From assembly GCA_043228905.1 (NCBI GenBank), contig JBHGNT010000006.1, positions 8,308,001-8,372,000 of the forward strand: 64,000 nt of DNA. The letters are read 5' to 3'. A program made the translations under genes and the position numbers. A model generated the notes under the pieces. It searched no databases, had not been told where the DNA came from, and saw nothing but the letters and a program-made list of their open reading frames with translations. Origin of the DNA: Azolla caroliniana. Taxonomy: Eukaryota > Polypodiophyta. Positions 55,689 to 64,000 of this stretch are shown here, one piece after another (the stretch's first letter is position 1; every line of letters begins with the position of its first letter).

Positions 55689-58600
55689 ATGGAGTACTCA
55701 GAGCACGAACGCAGACGTAGCTCCCGCAACAGCAAAAAATCGACATTGCAGATTGAGAGCTACAACACAGAACCCGCTCGATCATCGTCCAGGTATGTTT
55801 CAGTTACAGAAACCCCAAACATTTGTTTTTTCTTTTTGACTACTGTCTGAACTTTGGTGCCGATTCATATTTCCCCAAAATCGAATAGGGCGAAGTCCTT
55901 GGAGTCCCATACAAGGATGTCTCGCAAATCGGGGAGTAGCAACAGGTGTGTTTATATTACTTTTTTTGTGTTTAATCCTGTCTTTAGTGATTAGGGTTTG
56001 TGATTGAAATTTCTGATTAGGGTTTGTGATTGAAATTTCTGATTAGGGTTTTTGATTATAAATTTTTGATTAGAATTTCTGAATAGGGTTTCTGGTTACA
56101 AATTTTGATTACAAATTAGAATTTCTGAATAGGGTTTTTGTTTATAAATTTCTGCTTAGGATTTCTGATTAGGGTTTGTGATTGAAATTTTTTATTAGGG
56201 TTTCTGATTGAAATTTCTGATTAGGGTTTTTGATTATAAATTTCTGATTAGAATTTTTGAATAAGGTTTCTGGTTACAAACTTCTGATTACAGATTTTGA
56301 TTAGGGTTTCTGATTTCAAACTTCTGATTACAGATTTTGATTAGGTTAAGTTAAAGATTTTGCACCATTTTTGTTGTTGATTGGGGTTTTTGATTCTCAC
56401 ATATTCTGATTTTGCACTATTTCTGATTTCTGAAATGATATTTCAGATGGCTCGTTCCTCCGTATACGAGAGTGCTAAACTTCGCAAAATTTTGCGAGAC
56501 AAAGGAGGACTTCCACAACACCTATGGTCTGTCACTCGAGGGTGTTGACCCTGCTGTCCTAAGTGATAAATTGATCAGTGATATAGACTGGATGACAGTA
56601 TATACAGTGCCTAGAGTCAAAGGCAAGGTCAAGCTGAAGCATGTACGAGCCGACTTGTACGATGACTGCATGAGACTGCACCAGAAAGTTCATCAGGAGA
56701 TCCCAGTCAACAATGAGTTGTCAGTTTCATTTGCTAGAGCATTTGCATATGAGTACTGCAAAACAACGAAGGAATCTAGAGACCCTGAAATGTATAGGGT
56801 AGCTTGGGCAGTCTATGGTGAGGCATCGGTAAAAAGATGCCGAAAGATGGGGACCTTGGCACAAAAAATAGACAGATTTTGGAGCATGGCAGCTGTTGAT
56901 GCAACTGCCGACTCCCAGCAAGACCGGGGGCATACACCACACCGACACCCAAGGAAAGCCAATGTCGATGATACAGGTGAGACATTGGTTAGCTATATGC
57001 TAAAAAATGTCCATGAAGCCTGTGAGACATTGGCATTTTTTAAGACTGATTTAGAGAAAGCCACAATGGCTTCTGCAATGGAGAGCAAAGTTACTTCTGC
57101 TGTTACAATAATTAGAAATAAGATTCAGGTAACTATTGTTTTGCTGGTATGTGATTGTGTTATAAATAACGGGTAAAATGTGCTAATCAAGCATTATCTG
57201 GAATAGGTTGCGCAACAGGAGCTTGAATTAGAGGGGCCACTGGATCCCCAGCGTAAAATAGAACTGCAAATAGAGATCCAGGTTCTTTCAATGAACCTGG
57301 ACCTTCTAGGTGTAAATACTGTTGCAGATTACAATTTGGATAAGCTTCAAGTAAGTTAACGATTCCTGAGCAAAGTTGGTGTATCTTTCAACAACAAGAA
57401 TAATTAATCGGTAAATTTCTCTGTTGCATTGAAGGAACAATACATTCATCAAGAACAGGTAGTTAGCTGCCTTAAGAAGAAGCTACATTTTGTGGAGGGA
57501 ATGGTAAGGACCAGACAGGATTTGGACCTGAACATTCTTGCTCCCTTACCAAATGAAGTAGAACCAGAAAATGATTTATTGACAGTTCAAGCACGTTGCA
57601 TCGCTTGCGGGTTAGGTGTGGAGGACAAAACTGCGTCTTTGTTGGTTCACCTACAACCATGCAACCACACATACCATCTGCTTTGTTTTCAACATGCCTG
57701 TCGAATTGCTGCATTCTGTTTGGGAGATTGCAGTACAACTCTACCAAATGAGTGGAGAAAACAAACAGGTATACCATACTGTAGCTAATAAGCTTAGTCT
57801 TTTCTAATTAGCTATCCTACTAGCTAATTAGCTACTGGCAGCTAATGAGCTACTAGCTAATTAGCTATCCTAGTAGCTAATTAGCTATGGTACTAGCTAA
57901 TTAGCTAGTACCATAGTTGTGTAAAAAAGCTAATTAGCTATCCTACTAGCTAATTAGCCACTGGCAACTAATTAGCTATCCTAGTAACTAATTAGCTACT
58001 GCCATAGTTGTGTAAAGTAGCTAATAAGCTATCCTAGTAGCTAGTTAGCTATGGTACTAGCTAATTAGCTAGTACCATAGTTGTGTAAAAAAGCTAATTA
58101 GCTATCCTACTAGCTAATTAGCTACTGGCAACTAATTAGCTATCCTACTAGCTAATTAGCTATCATAGTAGCTAATTAGCTACTGACATAGTTGTGTAAA
58201 GTAGCTAATAAGCTATCCTAGTAGCTAGTTAGCTATGGTACTAGCTAATTAGCTAGTACCATAGTTGTGTAAAAAAGCTAATTAGCTATCCTACTAGCTA
58301 ATTAGCTACTGGCAACTAATTAGCTATCCTACTAGCTAATTAGCTATCCTACTAGCTAATAAGCTATCCTAGTAGCTAATTAGCTACTAGCAGCTAATTA
58401 GCTATCCTAGTAGCTAATTAGCTATCCTACTAGCTAATTAGCTACTACCATAGTTGAGTAAAGTAGCTAATTAGCTATCCTACTAGCTAATTAGCTACTA
58501 CCATAGTTGAGTAAAGTACCTAATTAGCTATCCTACTAGCTAATTAGCTACTGGCAACTAATTAGCTATCCTAGTAGTGTAAAATAGTGTGTAAAGTAGC

Positions 58601-60984
58601 TAATAAGCTATCCTAGTAGCTAATTAGCTACTGGCAACTAATTAGCTATCCTAGTAGCTAATTAGCTACTAGCAGCTAATTAGCTATCCTAGTAGCTAAT
58701 TAGTTATCCTACTAGCTAATTAGCTACTACCATAGTTGAGTAAAGTAGCTAATTAGCTATCCTACTAGCTAATTAGCTACTACCATAGTTGAGTAAAGTA
58801 CCTAATTAGCTATCCTACTAGCTAATTAGCTACTGGCAACTAATTAGCTATCCTAGTAGTGTAAAGTAGTGTGTAAAGTAGCTAATAAGCTATCCTAGTA
58901 GCTAATTAGCTACTGGCAGCTAATTAGTTGTCCTAGTAGCTAATAAGCTATCCTAACTACTACCATAGTTGAGTAAAGTACCTAATTAGCTATCCTAACT
59001 ACTACCATAGTTGAGTAAAGTACCTAATTAGCTATCATACTAGCTAATTAGCTATCGTACTAGCTAATTAGCTATCCTAGCTTCTACCATAGTTTAGTAA
59101 AGTAGCTAATTAGCTATCCTAAATAACTGTCATGTTATTGTAGAATCTTGTGGATTAAGGACGGCACATGATGTGTCTGGTGCTGATGATGCTGCAACAG
59201 ATGAGGATACTACTGCCAATGTGGCTGAAAGTAAGAGTCCTGCTATCACATCTCCTTCAGATCAGCTGCACCCTATTCTTTTGGAACAGTGTACTGAATT
59301 AGGCAACGATGTGAAATGCCATGAAATAGTGGAAACAACATGTAAAACTGAGGTTCACAACAACAGTGTTTATGAACACTTGATGCAACATTTCTTCGAG
59401 TCTCAAGACCTTGATTCCACCCCACCGAGCCCAACTACTGAAAATGTCCAAACAGATCCCTCTGTACTTGAAAAGCTAGTTCAAGAAACGGCTGATGTGC
59501 AATTAGCTGCTGAGGCGATGGGAAGGTTGTCGGAGGAGGACACACTTGCGCATTGGGTCCTAGAAGCAAGGCTAAATGGGGAACCAACCAGAAAAAAGGC
59601 TGAAGAAGGGGCCACGATCGGGAACAAGACCAGTTACTCAGTCAAGGGGCCCAGACGTAGCGGAGCGAAATACTGTTTAGTTGGATATGATTGTTAGCTT
59701 AGGGATTTTGCTAGGGTTTTATGAAGTTTTACTATCCTGTTGGACAAGTAAAACCTCAGATTGGTTGTTGCTTGATCCACATTATGTAATGGAACTCTAT
59801 GATGTTTTTCCAAGATAATTTGAAGAGTGTTGTTCTATGACTGAAACTCTTTGATGTTCAGGATATTGTTTTGTGAGACTAGTAGTTACTTTGTGAGTGT
59901 GAATATGTTGGTGTTTTCTGATGTTGCAGAGTCTAAAGGGTTTGATTCTATTGCTCGTAAGGCCAATGGCAGTGTGGATACTGTTGATGTTGCGGCATGT
60001 TTAAAGGGCCCCATCTTGAAAGTAGATGTAGCAACTGACACAAGTGATCTGGTCACACAAGTTGATCAAGCATGTAGCACGGATGACTTGGTGTTGCAGG
60101 TTGATCAAGCATGTAGCACGGATGACTTGGTGTTGCAGGTAGATGCAGCATGTAGCACGGATGACTTGGTGTTGCAGGTAGATGCAGCATGTGATACCAG
60201 TGGATTGATATCGAGCAGAACAGTAGCTACATGCACTGAGGTAATCCAAGGATTGATAACTAAGTCGACAAAACAAGAGCACCAGAATGTGAAGCTAGGC
60301 CCAACACAGTCGACTAGGGGTTTAAAGAGGAAAAGGACACCAGTTGTGTCAGCCGAACCTGAGCTGATTGAGATTGATCGTATCCTACCAGAAAATGGTG
60401 TAACAGCGGCTCAGTTTCAGGAATGGAAACCTAAACCACTAGAAGTCGAGCGAAGAGCCTTGATCTTGGAGCTGGATAAAGTCTTGATGAGTGTGAGATA
60501 TATGCAGCCAAGGAGGGACGCAAATCAGTTTCTAGAGTGGGCTGCGGAGTACTTCGATTTGTTTATTTGGAGTGAAAAACCAAAATCAGATGTGTGGAAG
60601 TGTTTGGCAAGATTCTTCCCAAAATGGCGAAGTCGTTTTAAAGGTCAATGGGCACGAGAAAATTGTGAGCAGATGGAAGCTGCAAGATTCAAGGGGCTTT
60701 CTGATTTTTGGGCTACTTGGCCTGAATATAATGCTGACAATACATTGATTTTGGATACAGAACATTTCCGACACTACTTCAATATTCGGAGATGCTGTCT
60801 CATTCTACCCGAGGAAATGCCTGAACAGTACCTGGTGCAAACAGTGAGCTGCCAACTAGGTGCATGGTTGTGGACTCCATACCGAGCTCAATATGCGGAT
60901 AATATATGTAGACTCGTTCCACTGACTAGCAAGAGCTTAGCTGTTTATAGGAGATTTGTAGACATTTCCAATGGTAATTTATAA
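55689..60984 (+). CDS. Gene B: coiled-coil, RING-like, pseudo-FCP1 phosphatase protein (predicted 820 aa)
   Basis: Exon model: 55689-55792, 55889-55945, 56447-57128, 57207-57350, 57435-57768, 59144-59230, 59930-60984. All joins are GT-AG, the phases agree, and the total (2463 nt) is an exact multiple of three. Domains: basic Ser/Arg N terminus (to about residue 55), a domain with NNELSVSFARAFAYEY (shared with pseudogene A), coiled coil (about 210-360), RING-like Cys/His motif (about 383-435), four acidic 13-residue repeats, NLS-like GLKRKRTP, and an FCP1/CTD-phosphatase-like domain (about 650-800). In that domain the DxDxT site reads LELDKVL, so the nucleophile Asp is Glu and Thr is Val. The last exon has LILDTEHFRHYFN where LxDDSP is usual. 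It may bind rather than act on phosphoprotein. An alternative to exon 6 runs to a stop at 59697 (624 aa). Function unknown; possible nuclear regulator. Confidence 0.6.
55980..56350 (+). repeat. Degenerate GATTAGGGTTT tandem repeat in intron 2 of gene B
   Basis: About 14 imperfect copies of a unit of 22-30 bp based on TGATTAGGGTTT(G/T)TGATT(G/A)(A/T)AA. Each carries a TAGGGTTT telo-box-like core. Confidence 0.75.
57435..57768 (+). CDS. RING-like exon of gene B
   Basis: C-I-A-C-G-L-G, then PCNHTYHLLC, then an FCLGDC pair and EW. This gives C-x2-C-(19)-C-x-H-x2-H-x2-C-...-C-x3-C, i.e. RING-H2-like with C-x3-C instead of C-x2-C at the end. It ends with a phase-1 donor (ACAG|GTATAC). The corresponding exon of pseudogene A shares CGLG, PC-x-HTYH and EW, but has only one Cys at the last pair. 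Confidence 0.6.
57782..59125 (+). repeat. 20-bp satellite (AGCTAATTAGCTATCCTACT) in an intron of gene B
   Basis: About 1.3 kb of units with the palindromic core AGCTAATTAGCT, followed by ATCCTA(C/G)T or ACTGGCA variants and interrupted by CATAGTTG(T/A)GTAAA spacers that form a higher-order pattern of roughly 190-240 bp. It fills the phase-1 intron 57769-59143 after the RING-like exon. Confidence 0.9.
60055..60200 (+). repeat. 39-bp coding tandem repeat (VDxACSTDDLVLQ)
   Basis: Four in-frame units; the first three are VDQACSTDDLVLQ, VDQACSTDDLVLQ and VDAACSTDDLVLQ, the last diverges (VDAACDTSGLIS). The DNA units are nearly identical, so the expansion is recent. Confidence 0.9.
60425..60930 (+). 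CDS. Pseudo-FCP1/HAD phosphatase domain of gene B
   Basis: FCP1-like order: RRALILELDKVLM (motif 1), FLEWAAEYFDLFIWSEKPKSDV (analogous to the F-L-x-x-x-x-x-Y-E-x-x-V-x-T-A-S region), and TLILDTEHFRHYFN (motif 3 region). The motif-1 nucleophile Asp is replaced by Glu and the second Asp is kept; the Thr/Val position is Val. This is the pattern of a catalytically dead relative of CTD small phosphatases. Confidence 0.55.
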
Positions 60985-61115
60985 ATATGTAAAGAGATGA
61001 CATTATTCAATGAAGAATTTAATTACTTGTTCCCACTGTACTTATCTACTGTGTAATTTGAGGAATATGTTGCAGATTGTTGATTTCATTCTATTGATGA
61101 CTATTTAGCTATTGA

Positions 61116-61621
61116 CAGCTAATTAGCTGCATTTGTACAGCTAATTAGCTACTGATGACTATTTCGCTATAACTTATAACTTAAAACTTAACAAAAAAGA
61201 CATGATTTTATTGAGAAAGAAGCACAGAAAGCAGACTGTATACAAGAAATTGATTCCAAACGAATTTATTGATCTGTTTTCGCGAAATACATGTTTGTTT
61301 TACAAGAGAACATGGTAAGTGCTACTTGTAGCTACAAATTCCATGGCATACTATTGTAAATACATTTGTACAGCTAATTAGCTGCATTTGTACAGCTAAT
61401 TAGCTACTGATGATTATTTCGCTATAACTTATAACTTAAAACTTAACAAAAAAGACATGATTTTATTGAGAAAGAAGCACAGAAAGCAGACTGTATACAA
61501 GAAATTGATTCCAAACGAATTTATTGATCTGTTTTCGCGAAATACATGTTTGTTTTACAAGAGAACATGGTAAGTGCTACTTGTAGCTACAAATTCCATG
61601 GCATACTATTGTAAATACATT
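61116..61621. repeat. 255-bp tandem duplication (two copies)
   Basis: Copies at 61116-61370 and 61371-61621 differ by only a few bases. Each contains the last codons of the minus-strand gene (ending CCATGGAATTTGTAG in sense) and the 3' flank. The gene's real stop is in the second copy (61587-61589). Confidence 0.9.
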
Positions 61622-63401
61622 CATACACATTAGCACCAACAGTGTATAAACCGGAGCAGCTATTGTATTCTGACATTGGGACGTTGATGCATCTGACCAA
61701 ATGAGAGTACATATACGCCGCTGGTTTGTCTTCTAACAGCCTGTACACATATTCGTAGTCATCTAGTTTTGCATAAAAAATGCCTTCGATGTAGAATGTC
61801 CCGGCAGATACAAAATTTCCCCATGCATCTACAATATTCTGCCTTGCACACTGTTTACTAACCGTGCACTTTAATATATAGAAATCAGCACCCTCTGAAT
61901 TGCCTTCTTCAGCATTTACAGCGAAGTTATCCCCAACGTTCAGGACATCACTCAAAGTATCTCCAAGTCCCTCATATGTGAAGTCAGCATTCTGCCTTGT
62001 TTCTCCATCAACTGCTTCCTTATCATTCAGAGTGTGATACTCCCAATTCTGAATGTATGCTTTGTTTAGACAATATCTCCAATTTCCCTGCACACAATGG
62101 AAGCAAAAACAAGTCAATTCTCTAACCGCAATACAATGACCATCCAACCTGGAATAACCGCGAACAGCATGCAGAGATCGCAATTCGGGAATTCCTTGGC
62201 ACTCCCAGGTCTTCTCCCTATTTACTTCATCTATCTTCACTTCCCAAAATTCACGTTTGATATCTCGAACTTGCGAGGAATAAACACCTGTGGCACTCGT
62301 CGACATATTTGTTCTTAAAAATTCAACTACATGTGATGCACAATTCATGTGCACACCATCTGTCTTTAGTTGTTCATGGGTAAGTGCCCGCTTTATAACA
62401 ACCCCTGCACCATCGTGTTCACCTTTACCATGGCCAGACCCAAAAAAATTCCATCTCATCTCCAAACCTGTTATAGCAGGATACCTCCCCACAAAATAAA
62501 ATGGACGTCGAGCCTTGAATTGTGACGCAGCTCCGTCAGACCAGACCCAATGTTGAGTAAGCTCCAAACGTTGAGCTAATAACCACTGCCAATGTAACTT
62601 AAAACAGTGTTGGACGAACAAGGTATCATGCTTCTTATCATCGGAAATAAAGAAATGAATTACTTTTTTAACATCACCTGAAACTCGAAAATATGTTATG
62701 TGCACAAAAATGGTTACCTGAACTGAACACCAATGCATAGATTGAATTTCATTCTGCTGCTTGAAAGTATAATTCTCTGCGAAATCTACTACTGAGACTA
62801 CTACATCATTTGGGAAATCAGATATGCAAGTCTTAAACTGATGGGCCTGCCATGAATAAATGAAGTTGTGTTTAATGAACTTTCCTAGAGATACTATAAA
62901 CAGAGACACCAAATCCCTTGGTTTAAGCATCTTCCGAACTAGATCCTTTCTTTTACACACCTTTCCTTCGAAATTGGTGTTCACTGACTCAAATAACTTC
63001 ACAGAGATCAATATTTCACTACTCAATTCATTTGGACACCACCTAAATCTAGTAGGGCCACAATCTTGACATAAACCCATGACACATTTATGAATATGGA
63101 AGATAGCGTCAGATTCTCTCGGACACAATATTGAATCTAATAAATAACTCATGGAAGAGATAACGTGCTCAGATGATTTACACTCCTCTTGCGGGCTTGA
63201 TCGACAGATTTGGCACCCACATGTGCAAACTGTATTAGTTAGGGATGCGCTATGGTGACGTAGTAGATTAACAGAGTCCTTCAGAAAACCCATCTGTACA
63301 TGGTAAATGCAACAACATGTGTATCGATACTTTAAGCGTCTCACAAAGTGTGGCTTAAGAGACTCGAATGTTCGTAGTTGAACTTTGATAGTTGGATGCA
63401 T
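61587..63401 (-). CDS. DDE-like transposase-type protein, 604 aa
   Basis: Intact frame from ATG 63401 to TAG 61587. Cys clusters at the N terminus (CTCGCQIC about 59-66; HKCVMGLCQDCG about 105-115) look like zinc binding. Then VVDFAENYTFKQQNEIQSMHW (D206, E209), HWVWSDGAASQFKARRPF (D289) and FFGSGHGKGEHDGAGVVIKR (E328/D330) give three acidic clusters in the order expected for an RNase-H-fold DDE/D nuclease. A Cys module (LTCFCFHC...YC) sits at about 430-450. This block order matches an uncharacterised family widespread in animal genomes; my recollection links it to Sola-type elements, but weakly. An acceptor-like ATTTATTAG at 63412 suggests an upstream exon (reading FKR before the ATG). It is convergent with gene B, 602 bp apart. 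Confidence 0.6.
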   Translation of the reverse strand: MHPTIKVQLRTFESLKPHFVRRLKYRYTCCCIYHVQMGFLKDSVNLLRHHSASLTNTVCTCGCQICRSSPQEECKSSEHVISSMSYLLDSILCPRESDAIFHIHKCVMGLCQDCGPTRFRWCPNELSSEILISVKLFESVNTNFEGKVCKRKDLVRKMLKPRDLVSLFIVSLGKFIKHNFIYSWQAHQFKTCISDFPNDVVVSVVDFAENYTFKQQNEIQSMHWCSVQVTIFVHITYFRVSGDVKKVIHFFISDDKKHDTLFVQHCFKLHWQWLLAQRLELTQHWVWSDGAASQFKARRPFYFVGRYPAITGLEMRWNFFGSGHGKGEHDGAGVVIKRALTHEQLKTDGVHMNCASHVVEFLRTNMSTSATGVYSSQVRDIKREFWEVKIDEVNREKTWECQGIPELRSLHAVRGYSRLDGHCIAVRELTCFCFHCVQGNWRYCLNKAYIQNWEYHTLNDKEAVDGETRQNADFTYEGLGDTLSDVLNVGDNFAVNAEEGNSEGADFYILKCTVSKQCARQNIVDAWGNFVSAGTFYIEGIFYAKLDDYEYVYRLLEDKPAAYMYSHLVRCINVPMSEYNSCSGLYTVGANVYECIYNSMPWNL

Positions 63402-63460
63402 TCGTTTGAACCTAATAAATAAATCGACCTGCGTAATAAAGGGGAATTAGTTATTCTCGT

Positions 63461-64000
63461 AACTAGCTAACTATCCTAGTAGCTAATTAGCTATTCTAGT
63501 AGCTAGTTAGCTATTCTAGTAGCTAATTAGCTATCATGGTAGCTAATTAGTTGTCCTAGTAGCTAATTAGCTATCATGGTAGTTAATTAGCTGTCGTAGT
63601 AGCTAATTAGCTATCATGGTAGCTAATTAGCTATTCTAGTAGCCAATTAGCTATCATAGTAGCTAATTAGCTGTCGTAGTAGCTAATTAGCTATCATGGT
63701 AGCTAATTAGCTGTCCTAGTAGCTAATTGGTTGTCCTAGTAGCTAATTAGCTATCATGGTAGCTAATTAACTGTCGTAGTAGCTAATTAGCTATCATGGT
63801 AGCTAATTAGCTGTCGTAGTAGCTAATTAGCTATCATGGTAGCTAATTAGCTATTCTAGTAGCTAATTAGCTATTCTAGTAGCTAATTAGCTATCATGGT
63901 AGCTAATTAGCTGTCGTAGTAGCTAATTAGCTATCATGGTAGCTAATTAGCTGTCGTAGTAGCTAATTAGCTATCATGGTAGCTAATTAGCTATTCTAGT
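63461..64000 (+). repeat. Exact 20-bp satellite array running off the window
   Basis: Twenty-seven units with strict 20-bp period. Two main forms alternate: AGCTAATTAGCTATCATGGT and AGCTAATTAGCTGTCGTAGT, plus ATTCTAGT and ATCCTAGT forms. The array begins 60 bp upstream of the DDE-like ATG and could lie in its first intron or promoter. The copy number is unknown because the window ends inside it. Confidence 0.95.

Noticed and set aside
63461-64000. 20-bp array considered as a CRISPR array
   Set aside because: No spacer-unit structure, the organism is a eukaryote, and the unit is a plain satellite with internal palindrome.

Overview
The window reads as nuclear DNA of a land plant with a large, repeat-rich genome. 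The grounds are Tnt1-type Ty1/copia elements with initiator-Met-tRNA-like primer sites, a non-LTR element with a plant-type zf-RVT tail, several layers of nested Ty3/gypsy elements, tRNA-derived SINE pieces, GT-AG introns, and a CoA-dependent acyltransferase-like gene with four exons. I cannot fix the lineage; nothing seen separates a fern, lycophyte, bryophyte or seed plant. There is no sign of bacterial, organellar or viral-particle gene organisation.

Layout. 1-3.46 kb: a decayed LINE (RT and zf-RVT) that itself carries a shorter inserted retroposon. 3.46-3.95 kb: SSRs and tRNA-like SINE modules. 6.56-12.98 kb: a full-length but stop-ridden copia element with both LTRs; its 5' LTR is split by a 1.12-kb TRIM-like element. 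14.16-17.06 kb (minus): a four-exon acyltransferase-like gene. 19.57-20.5 kb: a possible copia LTR. 20.7-21.0 kb: an 83-bp CT-rich tandem repeat. 21.64-24.62 kb: pseudogene A, a multi-exon coiled-coil/RING-like gene with three in-frame stops. 24.64-34.92 kb: a 5'-truncated GC-rich gypsy element holding two minus-strand solo LTRs and one internally deleted relative. 34.92-39.63 kb (minus): a copia element whose 3' LTR is cut by that gypsy. 39.63-40.58 and 45.53-45.6 kb: one minus-strand reading frame split by a minus-strand gypsy (40.58-45.53 kb), which itself holds a plus-strand solo LTR. 46-50.3 kb: degraded gypsy pieces, another LTR and an unrecognised reading frame. 51.0-55.1 kb: an integrase piece and a Tf/Ty3-type gypsy whose LTR has three consecutive heat-shock elements just upstream of a TATA box. 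55.69-60.98 kb: gene B, an intact seven-exon gene related to pseudogene A, predicted to encode 820 aa. 61.59-63.40 kb (minus): an intact 604-aa DDE-like reading frame convergent to gene B. 20-bp satellite arrays built on the palindrome AGCTAATTAGCT lie inside gene B and just upstream of the DDE-like gene.

The most interesting parts are four. (1) Gene B with its decayed relative A: a new-looking architecture of N-terminal domain, coiled coil, degenerate RING-H2, 13-aa acidic/Cys repeats and a pseudo-FCP1 phosphatase. The intron after the RING-like exon keeps its phase in both copies and has filled with a different tandem repeat in each. (2) The convergent DDE-like gene, which could make the whole 55-64 kb block a transposon-derived unit. 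(3) The heat-shock-element LTR. (4) A gypsy family whose insertions repeatedly show 4-bp CCGG (or NCGG) target duplications and TGTCG...CGACA ends. All calls come from reading the sequence; no alignment or database search was run.
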